Assembly: GCF_030316895.1 (NCBI RefSeq)
Contig: NZ_JASZYV010000001.1
Span: 124,001-188,000 of the forward strand
DNA: 64,000 bases
DNA from: Variovorax dokdonensis
Lineage (GTDB): Bacteria; Pseudomonadota; Gammaproteobacteria; Burkholderiales; Burkholderiaceae_C
Direction of reading: 5' to 3'
Part shown: piece after piece, positions 24,968-34,280 of the stretch
How the letters are laid out: each line of letters starts with the position of its first letter
Position numbering within the stretch: position 1 is the first letter of the stretch
Program-made: the position numbers and the translations under genes
The notes under the pieces: generated by a model
What the model saw: only the letters and a program-made list of their open reading frames with translations
What the model was told of the DNA's origin: nothing
Database searches by the model: none

Positions 24968-26080
24968 TTAGCGCCTGAACTTGCCGTCGCTGATGATGGA
25001 CAGATCCGCGAAGTCCAGTCCCGAGTGGTCCTGGGGCGAATAGCTGACGTCCATGCCGCCGCCCAGGTCGAAGTTGCTGATGCTTTCCAGCGCCGCGACG
25101 ACGCGCGCCCGCGTGGGCTTGGGCCCCGCGCGCTTGAGCGCCTCGACGAGCACCTTGGCAGACGCAAAGCCTTCCAGCGCCGCCGGCGACAGCTCGGTCA
25201 TGCCCTTGGCCTTGGCCAGGCCGATGGCCTCGGCCACCATCGGCTGCGCGATCGAACGCGCGCTGGGGAACACCTGGGTCACGATCACGCCGCGCCCGTC
25301 CTTGCCGAGGTCCTTGATGAAGCCGCCCGACGCATTGTTCGACAGGGTCACCACCTGCGCGGCCGAGCCGGCCTTTCGCAGCGCGCGCACGCCTTCGATC
25401 ACCGCCGTGCCGGAGCCGATCCAGACGACGGCCTGCGCATCGGCCGCGGTGATCTTCGGAATGATCTGCGCATAGTCGGGCTTGGCGCGGTCGGCGGGCA
25501 CCACCACGGCGGGCTTGGACTTGGCCTTCTCGAATCCGGTCATGGCGCCTTCGAGCGCGTCGGCGCCGAAGGAATCCGTCACATGGACCACGGCGATGCG
25601 GGTCATGCCCACGGTGGTCAGATGCTGCACGGCCTTTTCGGCCTCGCGCTGGTAGGTCGGGCGCACATTGAAGACGTACTTCTGCAGGGGCTTGTGCAGC
25701 ACCATCGCGCCGGTCGAGGGGCCGACCAGTGCCACGCCGTACTTGTCCAGCAGCGGAATGATCGCCTGCGTGTGCGGCGTGCCGCGGCTCATGAAGAAGG
25801 CCAGCACCTTGCGGTCCTCGATCAGCACACGGGCGTTCTCGCCGGCGCGCTTCACGTCGAAGCCGTCGTCCATGCGGATCACCTCGATCTGCTCGCCGTT
25901 GATGCCCCCCTGCGCGTTGACGGCGTCGATCACCAGCTTGGCCCCGCCGATGGTCTCGTTGACGCTGGCAGCCACGGGGCCGCTGATGCCGGCGGTCTGT
26001 CCGATCAGCAATTGCGCGCTCGCGCCAAAGGAGGACACGGCCAGGGCGGCCGCGAGGCAAATGGGGCGCAAAGCGATCAT
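24968..26080 (-). CDS. ABC transporter substrate-binding protein, branched-chain amino acid (LivK) type
   Basis: A 370-residue periplasmic binding protein. The signal peptide is ALRPICLAAALAVSSFGASA, cut after ASA before QLLIGQTAGISGPVAAS. The two-lobe type I fold is visible in GGAKLVIDAVNAQGGINGEQIEVIRMDDG, VALVGPSTGAMVLHK and RIAVVHVTDSFGADALEG. Such proteins bring leucine-type amino acids, aromatic acids or amides to an ABC permease, but no permease or ATPase gene is next to it, so it is an orphan receptor here. ATG 26080 places the signal peptide at the N-terminus; longer in-frame starts do not. It is divergent from uvrA. Confidence 0.88.
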   Translation of the reverse strand: MIALRPICLAAALAVSSFGASAQLLIGQTAGISGPVAASVNETIGGAKLVIDAVNAQGGINGEQIEVIRMDDGFDVKRAGENARVLIEDRKVLAFFMSRGTPHTQAIIPLLDKYGVALVGPSTGAMVLHKPLQKYVFNVRPTYQREAEKAVQHLTTVGMTRIAVVHVTDSFGADALEGAMTGFEKAKSKPAVVVPADRAKPDYAQIIPKITAADAQAVVWIGSGTAVIEGVRALRKAGSAAQVVTLSNNASGGFIKDLGKDGRGVIVTQVFPSARSIAQPMVAEAIGLAKAKGMTELSPAALEGFASAKVLVEALKRAGPKPTRARVVAALESISNFDLGGGMDVSYSPQDHSGLDFADLSIISDGKFRR

Positions 26081-26243
26081 GGCTGTCTCGGAAAAAGTGT
26101 TGTTGAGCCGATCAGCATTTGTTACTAATCGCAACGCGTTGCCCATCGGGGAAAGCCCTGCGAACTTCTGTGCCAAGCCGACAGCACCGTCGGCGCATCG
26201 TGCGGGCCGTCCCTAGAATGCTTGCCCTACCCACAAGGCACGC

Positions 26244-29200
26244 ATGACACAGGGCTTCATCCGGATTCGCGGCGCACGCCAACACAACCTTCGCAATCTC
26301 GACCTGGACATTCGCACCGGCGAACTGACGGTCGTCACGGGGCCCAGCGGTTCCGGCAAATCCAGCCTGGTGTTCGACACCCTGTTCGCCGAAGGGCAGC
26401 GGCGCTACGTCGAAACCTTCTCGGCCTATGCCCGCCAGTTTCTCGACCGGATGGACAAGCCGGCGGTGGACAAGGTGGAAGGCGTGCCGCCGGCCATCGC
26501 CATCGACCAGACCAACCCGGTCCGCTCGTCCCGGTCGACCGTGGGCACGATGACGGAGCTCAACGACCACCTCAAGCTGCTGTTTGCGCGGGCTGGCCAG
26601 TTGTTCGACCGCGAGACGGCGCTGCCGGTGCGCCACGATTCGCCAGACAGCATCCATGCCCAGTTGGAGGCCCGCGCGGCGGCCGCCGGCGACCCGCGGC
26701 TGGCGTTGACCTTTCCGGTCGAGTTGCCGGCGACGACCAGTGCGGAAGAGGTGGCGCAGTGGCTTTCCGCCAGCGGCTTCACCCGGGTTCAGGCCGAGCG
26801 CGAGGTGGCCACGCCCACCGGCCCCCGCAAGGTGCTGGACGTGGTGGCGGACCGCTTTCGCATGGGCGGCGTCGAGCGTGCGCGTGCGGTGGAGGCGATC
26901 GAGGTCGCGCTCAAGCGCGGCAGCGGCCGCATGACCGTCTACGTGCTGCCGGCGCAGGAGGAGGAAACCCCGGCCTTGTGGAAGTTCTCCACCGGCCTGC
27001 ATTGCCCCGAGAGCGACATCCGGTACGCCGAGCCGCTGCCTTCCATGTTCTCGTTCAATTCGGCGGTCGGCGCCTGCGAGACGTGCCGCGGCTTCGGGCG
27101 GGTGATCGGCGTGGACATGGGCCTGGTCATTCCCAACGACAAGCTCACGCTGCGTGCGGGCGCCATCCGCCCGATCCAGACGCCGGCGTGGAAGGAATGC
27201 CAGGACGATCTCATGCGCCATGCCGAATCGGCGGGCATTCCGCGCGACACGCCCTGGTTCAAGCTCACCCCCGAGCAGAAGGACTGGGTGATCGAAGGAT
27301 CTCCGAACTGGAAGGGCAAGTGGAACCAGCAGTGGTATGGCGTGCGCCGCTTCTTCGGCTATCTGGAGAGCAAGGCCTACAAGATGCACATCCGCGTGCT
27401 CTTGTCCAAATACCGCAGCTACACGCCATGCCCGACGTGCGCCGGCGCGCGCCTGAAGCTCGACAGCCTGTTGTGGCGCATCGGCACCAAGGACGACGCC
27501 GATGCCGTGATGGCGCCGGCCGAGCGCTTCATGCCGGTGGGCGCCAAGTGGTCGCGCGAACAACTGGAGGCGCTGCCCGGCCTGAACCTGCACGACCTGA
27601 TGTTGCTGCCCATCGAGCGGTTGCGCCGCTTCTTCGACCGGCTGGCTTCGCCGGCAGCCGCCGCTGGCGGAGAGGCCCAGGCGCTCAAGCTGCTGCATGA
27701 AGAGATCACCACGCGCCTGCGCTACCTGCACGACGTGGGCATCGGCTACCTGACGCTCGACCGCCAGAGCCGCACGCTCAGCGGGGGCGAGGTTCAGCGC
27801 ATCAACCTCACCACCGCGCTCGGCACGTCGCTGGTGAACACGCTGTTCGTGCTGGACGAGCCGAGCATCGGCCTGCATCCGCGCGACATGAACCGCATCA
27901 CGCAGGCCATGCTGCGCCTGCGCGATGCCGGCAACACGCTGGTCGTGGTGGAGCACGACCCGGCCGTCATGCTGGCGGCGGACCGCATCATCGACATGGG
28001 GCCTGGTCCGGGAGCGCGTGGCGGCGAGATCGTGTTCGACGGCGACACCCACTCGCTGCGCTCGGCCGACACGCTTACCGGCGCGTACCTGGGCGGCCGC
28101 AAGACCATCGGCATGGGCTTCAAGCGGCCGGTGGGCGATGCCACGCCGCGTCTGGTGCTCGAAGGCGCGCGGGAACACAACCTGAAGAACATCTCGGTCG
28201 AGATTCCGCTGCAGCGGATGGTGTGCGTCACCGGCGTCAGCGGCTCGGGCAAGTCCACGCTCATCCAGGACGTGCTGGCGCCGGCGCTGATGCGCCACTT
28301 TGGCAAGGCCACCGAGACGCCCGGCGCGCACGACCGCCTGCTGGGCGCCGATCATTTGAGCGACGTGGTGTTCGTGGACCAGTCGCCCATCGGCAAGACA
28401 GCGCGTTCCAATCCGGCCAGCTATGTGGGCGCGTGGGATGCGATCCGCGAGATCTTCGCCACGGCACCGCTGGCCAAGCAACGCGGCTACACCGCCGCCA
28501 AGTTCAGCTTCAACAGCGGCGATGGGCGCTGCCCCACTTGTGGCGGCTCCGGCTTCGAGCATGTGGAGATGCAGTTCCTGTCGGACGTGTACCTGCGCTG
28601 CCCGGACTGCGACGGCAAGCGCTACCGCGCCGAGATCCTCGAAGTGACGGTGGAGCGCGGCGGCCGCGTGCTCAATGTGTCGAACGTGCTGGAGCTCACC
28701 GTGGCCGAGGCGCTGGCCGCGTTCTCGACGGACCGCGAGGTGCAGCGCGTGCTGCAGCCCATCGTCGATGTCGGCCTGGACTACGTCAAGCTGGGCCAGC
28801 CCGTGCCCACGCTCAGCGGCGGCGAGGCGCAACGCCTGAAGCTCGCGGGCTTCCTGGCGGAATCGGCCAAGTCCAGCAGTGCCTCACGCCAGCCGCTGGC
28901 GCGCAAGGGCACGTTGTTCCTGTTCGACGAGCCCACCACCGGGCTGCATTTCGACGACATCGCGCGGCTGATGCGCGCGCTGCGCAAGCTGCTCGATGCG
29001 GGGCATTCGCTGGTGGTGATCGAACACAACCTCGACGTCATCCGGGCCAGCGACTGGCTGATCGACCTCGGCCCCGAAGGCGGAGACGCCGGGGGGCGCA
29101 TTGTGGCCGAGGGCACGCCCGAGCATGTGCGCGAGCACGCCGGGTCGCTCACCGGGGCCGCGCTGGCCGACTACGAATCGGCCATCGGACCGGGTGCCTA

Positions 29201-32021
29201 CAAGGCGGCCGAAAAGACGCTTCGCCAATATGCCGCGCATGCCGTCGCGGCACCGGGCACCGATGCGATCGAGATCGTGCATGCGCGCGAGCACAACCTG
29301 AAGAACCTGTCGGTGAGCATTCCGCGTGGCAAGTTCAGCGTGGTGACCGGCGTCAGCGGCTCGGGCAAGTCGACGCTGGCCTTCGACATCCTGTTCAACG
29401 AAGGGCAGCGGCGCTACCTCGAATCGCTCAATGCCTACGCGCGCTCCATCGTCCAGCCGGCCGGTCGGCCCGAAGTCGATGCGGTGTATGGCATCCCACC
29501 CACGGTGGCGATCGAGCAGCGCCTTTCGCGCGGCGGACGCAAGAGCACGGTGGGCACCACCACAGAGGTCTGGCACTTCCTGCGCCTGCTGTACGTCAAG
29601 CTGGGCACGCAGCATTGCGTGTTCGACGGCACACCCGTGCAGCCGCAGACGCCCGACAGCATCGCCGCGCAGTTGATGCGCAACTTCAGGGGGCAGCACG
29701 TGGGCCTGCTGGCGCCGTTGGTCAGCAACCGCAAGGGTGTCTACACCGAACTGGCGGACTGGGCGCGCCCGCGCGGCTATACGCATCTGCGTGTGGACGG
29801 AGCCTTTCTGCCGACCACCGGCTTTCCGCGCCTGGACCGCTTCAAGGAACACAGCATCGAGCTGCCGGTGGCGAGCGTCGATGTGCTGCCTGCCAACGAG
29901 ACGAAGCTGCGCGAGGCGCTGACCACGGCGCTCGAACACGGCAAGGGCGTCGTGCATGTGCTGAGCGAGCTCGACGGCTTGCGCGGTGCCATGCTCGCCG
30001 GCGCACCCACGTCGGGCATCGGCAAGGTGCAGGTGTATTCCACGCTGCGCGCCTGCCCGGTGTGCGCCACCAGCTATGCGGAGCTCGATCCGCGCCTGTT
30101 CAGCTACAACAGCAAGCACGGCTGGTGTCCCGATTGCGTGGGCACCGGCGTCAAGCTCACGCGCGAGCAACGCAAGGTGTACGACGATTCGCAGCGCGGC
30201 GACGACAACCGCGGCCGCGAGCAGACCTTCGCCGAACCGGAACTGGAAGACGTGGTCGATGCGGTCTGCCCCACCTGCGAGGGCACGCGCCTGAATGCCA
30301 CGGCGCGTGCCGTGCGGCTGGGCTCGCTGCCGGACGGCTCCGGTGGCATTGCCATCACCGAGATTGCGCGCATGAGCGTGGCCGAGGTGCGTGCCTGGTT
30401 CGAAGGGCTCAACCTGGTGGGCCGCGAAGCCGAGATCGCGCGCGACTTGGTGCCCGAGATCAAGAGCCGGCTGGAGTTCCTGCAAGAGGTGGGGCTGGGC
30501 TATCTCACGCTGGATCGCGGCGCGCCGACGCTGTCGGGCGGCGAGGCGCAGCGCATCCGCCTCGCGGCGCAGCTCGGCAGCAACCTGCAGGGCGTGTGCT
30601 ATGTGCTCGACGAGCCGACCATCGGCCTGCACGCGCGCGACAACCGCATCCTGCTGGGCGCGCTCCACAAGCTGGGCGACAAGGGCAATACGCTGGTCGT
30701 GGTGGAGCACGACGAGGACACCATTCGCCGCGCCGATCACGTGATCGACATCGGCCCCAGCGCGGGCAAGCGTGGCGGTCGCGTTGTGGCCGAGGGCACG
30801 GTGGCCGACATCCAGGCGTCCAGCGACTCGCTCACCGGGCGCTACCTGCGCGATGCGATCCGGCATCCGCTGCATCCCAGGCGCGCAGTCGCGGCACCCG
30901 AGGGCGATGCCGGCGAAGACGCGGCCTTGCCCGCCGCATGGCTCACCGTGCGCGGTGCCAAGCTGCACAACCTCAAGTCCGTGGACGCGAGCGTGCCGCT
31001 GCGCAGGCTGGTGGCCGTCACCGGCGTCAGCGGTTCCGGCAAGTCGACGCTGGCGCGCGACGTGCTGCTGGCCAACGTGGCGGCCATCGTGCAGCAGCGC
31101 AGCACCAAGGCGGGCCGCGATGCCGACGCCGCCGGCAAGCGACCGGCCTGGGCCGGCTGCGACGAGGTGCAAGGCTACGAAGGCATCGACCGCGTGCTCG
31201 AAGTGGACCAGACGCCCATCGGCAAGACACCGCGCAGCTGCCCGGCCACCTACATCGGCTTCTGGGACACCATTCGCAAGCTCTTTGCCGACACGCTCGA
31301 AGCCAAGGCGCGCGGCTATGGCCCGGGGCGCTTCTCGTTCAACACCGGCGAGGGCCGTTGCCCGGCGTGCGAAGGTGCCGGCGTGCGCACCATCGAGATG
31401 AACTTCCTTCCGGATGTGAAGGTGCCCTGCGAAAGCTGCCACGGCGCGCGCTTCAACCCCGAGACGCTGGCGGTGAGCTGGCGCGGCAAGAGCATCGGCG
31501 ACGTGCTGCAGATGGAGGTGGACGAGGCCGTCGCCTTCTTCGCCAGCATGCCCAACATCAGCCACCCGCTGAAGCTGCTGCAGGACGTGGGCCTGGGATA
31601 TCTGACCCTGGGGCAGCCATCGCCCACCCTGTCGGGCGGCGAGGCGCAGCGCATCAAGCTGGTGACCGAGCTGTCGAAGGTGCGCGACGACGTCACGCGG
31701 CGAGGCAACAAGGCACCGCACACGTTGTACGTGCTGGACGAGCCGACGGTCGGCCTGCACATGGCCGATGTCGAAAAACTCATCCACGTGCTGCATCGGC
31801 TTGTGGCGGGCGGCCACAGCGTGCTGGTGATCGAGCACGACCTCGATCTCATCGCCGAAGCCGACTGGATCGTCGACCTCGGGCCCGAAGGCGGCGATGG
31901 CGGCGGGCAGGTGGTGGCGAGCGCGCCGCCGGAAGAAGTGGTCCGCCTGGGCACGCACACTGGCGTCGCCCTGGCGCCCGTGCTCGCGCGCAGCGTGGGG
32001 GTGGAAGCCGTCGCGCCATGA
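26244..32021 (+). CDS. uvrA: Double-length excinuclease ABC subunit UvrA
   Basis: A 1925-residue protein, twice the size of normal UvrA (about 940). Two UvrA units are fused: four P-loops lie at about residues 33-40 (GPSGSGKS), 662-669, 1034-1041 and 1593-1600 (each GVSGSGKS), and four ABC signatures appear as TLSGGEVQRI, TLSGGEAQRLKL, TLSGGEAQRIRL and TLSGGEAQRIKL. Zinc-finger type cysteine pairs occur in CPTCGGSGFEHVEMQFL and CPACEGAGVRTIEMNFLPD. UvrA recognises damaged DNA as a dimer and loads UvrB; a fused form would act as a covalent dimer. ATG 26244 has AAGG at 26235-26238, and TAGAAT at 26214-26219 may be a -10. A separate canonical uvrA may exist elsewhere. Confidence 0.92.
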   Translation: MTQGFIRIRGARQHNLRNLDLDIRTGELTVVTGPSGSGKSSLVFDTLFAEGQRRYVETFSAYARQFLDRMDKPAVDKVEGVPPAIAIDQTNPVRSSRSTVGTMTELNDHLKLLFARAGQLFDRETALPVRHDSPDSIHAQLEARAAAAGDPRLALTFPVELPATTSAEEVAQWLSASGFTRVQAEREVATPTGPRKVLDVVADRFRMGGVERARAVEAIEVALKRGSGRMTVYVLPAQEEETPALWKFSTGLHCPESDIRYAEPLPSMFSFNSAVGACETCRGFGRVIGVDMGLVIPNDKLTLRAGAIRPIQTPAWKECQDDLMRHAESAGIPRDTPWFKLTPEQKDWVIEGSPNWKGKWNQQWYGVRRFFGYLESKAYKMHIRVLLSKYRSYTPCPTCAGARLKLDSLLWRIGTKDDADAVMAPAERFMPVGAKWSREQLEALPGLNLHDLMLLPIERLRRFFDRLASPAAAAGGEAQALKLLHEEITTRLRYLHDVGIGYLTLDRQSRTLSGGEVQRINLTTALGTSLVNTLFVLDEPSIGLHPRDMNRITQAMLRLRDAGNTLVVVEHDPAVMLAADRIIDMGPGPGARGGEIVFDGDTHSLRSADTLTGAYLGGRKTIGMGFKRPVGDATPRLVLEGAREHNLKNISVEIPLQRMVCVTGVSGSGKSTLIQDVLAPALMRHFGKATETPGAHDRLLGADHLSDVVFVDQSPIGKTARSNPASYVGAWDAIREIFATAPLAKQRGYTAAKFSFNSGDGRCPTCGGSGFEHVEMQFLSDVYLRCPDCDGKRYRAEILEVTVERGGRVLNVSNVLELTVAEALAAFSTDREVQRVLQPIVDVGLDYVKLGQPVPTLSGGEAQRLKLAGFLAESAKSSSASRQPLARKGTLFLFDEPTTGLHFDDIARLMRALRKLLDAGHSLVVIEHNLDVIRASDWLIDLGPEGGDAGGRIVAEGTPEHVREHAGSLTGAALADYESAIGPGAYKAAEKTLRQYAAHAVAAPGTDAIEIVHAREHNLKNLSVSIPRGKFSVVTGVSGSGKSTLAFDILFNEGQRRYLESLNAYARSIVQPAGRPEVDAVYGIPPTVAIEQRLSRGGRKSTVGTTTEVWHFLRLLYVKLGTQHCVFDGTPVQPQTPDSIAAQLMRNFRGQHVGLLAPLVSNRKGVYTELADWARPRGYTHLRVDGAFLPTTGFPRLDRFKEHSIELPVASVDVLPANETKLREALTTALEHGKGVVHVLSELDGLRGAMLAGAPTSGIGKVQVYSTLRACPVCATSYAELDPRLFSYNSKHGWCPDCVGTGVKLTREQRKVYDDSQRGDDNRGREQTFAEPELEDVVDAVCPTCEGTRLNATARAVRLGSLPDGSGGIAITEIARMSVAEVRAWFEGLNLVGREAEIARDLVPEIKSRLEFLQEVGLGYLTLDRGAPTLSGGEAQRIRLAAQLGSNLQGVCYVLDEPTIGLHARDNRILLGALHKLGDKGNTLVVVEHDEDTIRRADHVIDIGPSAGKRGGRVVAEGTVADIQASSDSLTGRYLRDAIRHPLHPRRAVAAPEGDAGEDAALPAAWLTVRGAKLHNLKSVDASVPLRRLVAVTGVSGSGKSTLARDVLLANVAAIVQQRSTKAGRDADAAGKRPAWAGCDEVQGYEGIDRVLEVDQTPIGKTPRSCPATYIGFWDTIRKLFADTLEAKARGYGPGRFSFNTGEGRCPACEGAGVRTIEMNFLPDVKVPCESCHGARFNPETLAVSWRGKSIGDVLQMEVDEAVAFFASMPNISHPLKLLQDVGLGYLTLGQPSPTLSGGEAQRIKLVTELSKVRDDVTRRGNKAPHTLYVLDEPTVGLHMADVEKLIHVLHRLVAGGHSVLVIEHDLDLIAEADWIVDLGPEGGDGGGQVVASAPPEEVVRLGTHTGVALAPVLARSVGVEAVAP

Positions 32022-32034
32022 CCGGAGCCGAGCC

Positions 32035-33084
32035 ATGCAGGTGATTCACAACCATCGACACGCGCTGCACCAGGGCCGCATGGAGATGTTCCGCGGTGAA
32101 CTGGTGCCATGCTTCGAACGACCCGATCGGGTGGACATCGTTTTGGCGGAGTTGCAGCGGCGCGGCGGCCACGCCATCGGCGAGGCCGATGGATCGTTCG
32201 ACGAGGCCATGCTGCATGCCGTGCATGCGCCGCGCTACCTCGAGTTCCTGGCCGGCGCCTGGGACGAGTGGGTGGCGCTCGATCCGGGCAACGCGCAGCG
32301 CGACGTTCTGCCTTCGTACTGGCCGGCGCCGGGCATGCGCCGGGACGTGGTGCCGCACAGCTTTCCCGCGCGCGTTGGCTACTACGCCTTCGATGCCGGA
32401 ACGCCGCTCATGGGCGGCACGTGGCAGGCGGCCCGCCAGGGCGCGGCGTGCGCATGGACGGCGGCCCTTCGCGTGGCCGGTGGCGAGTGCGCGGCCTTCG
32501 CGCTCACGCGCCCGCCCGGCCATCATGCCGGCGCCGATTTCTACGGCGGCTACTGCTTCCTGAACAACGCCGCCGTGGCGGCCCAGGCGCTGCGCGATGC
32601 CGGCGCGGCGCGTGTGGCGGTGCTCGATGTGGACTATCACCACGGCAACGGTACGCAGGCCATCTTCTACGAGCGAGCCGACGTGCATGTGGCCAGCCTG
32701 CATGGCGACCCGCTGACCGACTACCCCTACTACCTCGGCCACGCCGACGAGCGCGGGAGCGGCGCAGGCCTGGGCTTCAACCACAACCTGCCGCTGGCGC
32801 GGGGCACGGACTTCGACACCTGGCGCGAGGCGCTGGCGCAGGCCCTCGGCGGCATCGCGGCATCCAATGCCGAAGCGCTGGTCGTCTCGCTGGGCGCCGA
32901 CACCTTCGAGGGCGACCCGGTGGCTGGCCTCACGCTGGTGAGCGACGATTACCTTCGCATCGGCGAAGACATTGCACGCGCCGGACTGCCCACCGTCTTC
33001 GTCTTCGAAGGCGGCTATGCGGTCGACGCGCTGGGGATCAATGTGGCGAACGTGCTGGACGGGTTCGCCGGCGCGGCGGCCTGA
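32035..33084 (+). CDS. Histone deacetylase family protein, acetylpolyamine amidohydrolase type
   Basis: A 349-residue arginase/deacetylase-fold hydrolase. The paired histidines of the active site are in RPPGHHAGADFYGGYCFLNN, zinc ligands in LDVDYHHGNGTQ and LGADTFEGDP, and the final tyrosine-bearing loop is FEGGYAVDALG. Length and the N-terminal insert ELVPCFERPDR fit bacterial acetylpolyamine amidohydrolases better than histone-type enzymes; they release acetate from acetylated polyamines in the cytoplasm. ATG 32035 has GGAG at 32024-32027 and lies 13 bp after uvrA, so the two may share a transcript without an obvious functional link. Confidence 0.9.
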   Translation: MQVIHNHRHALHQGRMEMFRGELVPCFERPDRVDIVLAELQRRGGHAIGEADGSFDEAMLHAVHAPRYLEFLAGAWDEWVALDPGNAQRDVLPSYWPAPGMRRDVVPHSFPARVGYYAFDAGTPLMGGTWQAARQGAACAWTAALRVAGGECAAFALTRPPGHHAGADFYGGYCFLNNAAVAAQALRDAGAARVAVLDVDYHHGNGTQAIFYERADVHVASLHGDPLTDYPYYLGHADERGSGAGLGFNHNLPLARGTDFDTWREALAQALGGIAASNAEALVVSLGADTFEGDPVAGLTLVSDDYLRIGEDIARAGLPTVFVFEGGYAVDALGINVANVLDGFAGAAA

Positions 33085-33229
33085 GCGCTGTCTGGGCGGG
33101 CTGCCACCAAGGCGACACGCTCGGGGCACACCCCGATTGCCCCGAGCCGAAGATGCCTGCCCAATGGGCGACTTTGTTCGAAAGCCAACTGAAAGGCTTT
33201 CAATCGCCATTGCCAGGAGATCCATCCAG

Positions 33230-34195
33230 ATGTTTCGTCGCACCCTCATCGGCGCTGCCGCCCTTGCCGCCGTCTTCGCGCTTCCCGCCGTCGCATCGGC
33301 GCAGAGTTTTCCCGACAAGCCGATCAAGCTGATCATTGCCTTTCCCGCTGGCGGCCCGACCGACGTGACCATGCGCCAGCTGGCCGACAACGCCGGCAAG
33401 ATCCTGGGTCAGCCCGTCATCGTCGAGAACAAGCCCGGTGCCGGCGGCACCTTGCCCGCGCAGGCACTGCAGACCTCGCAGTCCGACGGCTACACCATCG
33501 CGCAGATTCCGCTGGGCGTCTTTCGGATCGGCTACACCACCAAGATCAACTGGGATCCGATCAAAGACATCAGCTACGTCATCAACGTCACTGGCTATGC
33601 GTTCGGCATGGTGGTGCCGGCCGACAGCCCGTTCAAGACCTGGAAGGACTTCGTCAGCTACGCCAAGGCCAATCCGGGCAAGCTGAACTACGGTTCGACC
33701 GGCAACCTCACCAGCCCCCACCTGACCACCGAAGTGCTGGCGCAGAAGGCCGACATCCAGCTGCAGCACGTTCCCTTCAAGGGCAGTGCCGACCTGATGC
33801 AGGCACTGCTCGGCGGACACATCATGGCCGCCTCCGACAGCACGGGGTGGGCGCCGTACGTCGATTCAGGCAAGTTGCGCGTGCTCAACACGTGGGGCGA
33901 CAAGCGCCTTGAGAAATTCCCCGACGCGCCCACGCTCAAGGAACTGGGCTACGACATCGTGCAGAACTCGCCCTTCGGCATCGGCGCGCCCAAGGGCACG
34001 TCGCCCGAGGTGGTGAAGAAACTGCACGACGCCTTCAAGAAGGCGATGGAAGAGCCCAGCTACGTGGCCGCGCTGGGCCGCTACGACATGGTGCCGATCT
34101 ACATGAGCAGCGCCGACTACACCGCTTTCGCACAGAAGACGATGTCGAGCGAAAAGGCGGTGATCGAGAAGCTCGGCCTGGCCAAGGGCAACTGA
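33230..34195 (+). CDS. Bug family (tripartite tricarboxylate transporter type) substrate-binding protein
   Basis: A 321-residue periplasmic protein with signal peptide TLIGAAALAAVFALPAVASA followed by QSFPDKPIKLIIAFPAGGPTDVTMR, the hallmark of Bug receptors. Later family features are VIVENKPGAGGTLPAQALQ, NYGSTGNLTSPHLTTEV and VPFKGSADLMQALLGGHI. Bug proteins bind carboxylates and other small solutes; most are orphans without TctA/TctB partners, as here. They are greatly expanded in Bordetella, Cupriavidus and Comamonadaceae. ATG 33230 has AGGAG at 33215-33219. A GC hairpin without a T-run lies upstream at 33120-33146. Confidence 0.92.
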   Translation: MFRRTLIGAAALAAVFALPAVASAQSFPDKPIKLIIAFPAGGPTDVTMRQLADNAGKILGQPVIVENKPGAGGTLPAQALQTSQSDGYTIAQIPLGVFRIGYTTKINWDPIKDISYVINVTGYAFGMVVPADSPFKTWKDFVSYAKANPGKLNYGSTGNLTSPHLTTEVLAQKADIQLQHVPFKGSADLMQALLGGHIMAASDSTGWAPYVDSGKLRVLNTWGDKRLEKFPDAPTLKELGYDIVQNSPFGIGAPKGTSPEVVKKLHDAFKKAMEEPSYVAALGRYDMVPIYMSSADYTAFAQKTMSSEKAVIEKLGLAKGN

Positions 34196-34201
34196 GGCGG
34201 C

Positions 34202-34237
34202 ACATGGGTACCACCCGGTGGGTGCCCATGTAATCTT
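34202..34237 (+). terminator. Terminator-like hairpin after the Bug gene
   Basis: ACATGGG (34202-34208) pairs with CCCATGT (34225-34231), with further pairing of the inner bases, and AATCTTTT follows. It lies 7 bp after the Bug stop codon. The stem is long but the T-run is short, so efficiency is uncertain. Confidence 0.6.
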
Positions 34238-34280
34238 TTGTGACAATAGCCGGCATCCGTAGTGTCCAACGAGGTCATCG

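Noticed and set aside
26168-26184. CTGT and ACAG half-sites before uvrA, like a LexA box
   Set aside because: The half-sites are separated by 9 bases instead of 8, so the centre is out of phase. Damage control of this gene cannot be claimed.
28884-32036. Very long minus-strand open frame (about 1050 codons) across uvrA, and a similar one at 26112-28832
   Set aside because: High GC makes stop codons rare in antisense frames. The translations are Arg/His/Gln-rich, without known motifs, and the + strand UvrA is certain.
33120-33146. GC hairpin CTCGGGGC/GCCCCGAG after the deacetylase gene
   Set aside because: It has an 8 bp stem but no T-run, so it is not called as a terminator.
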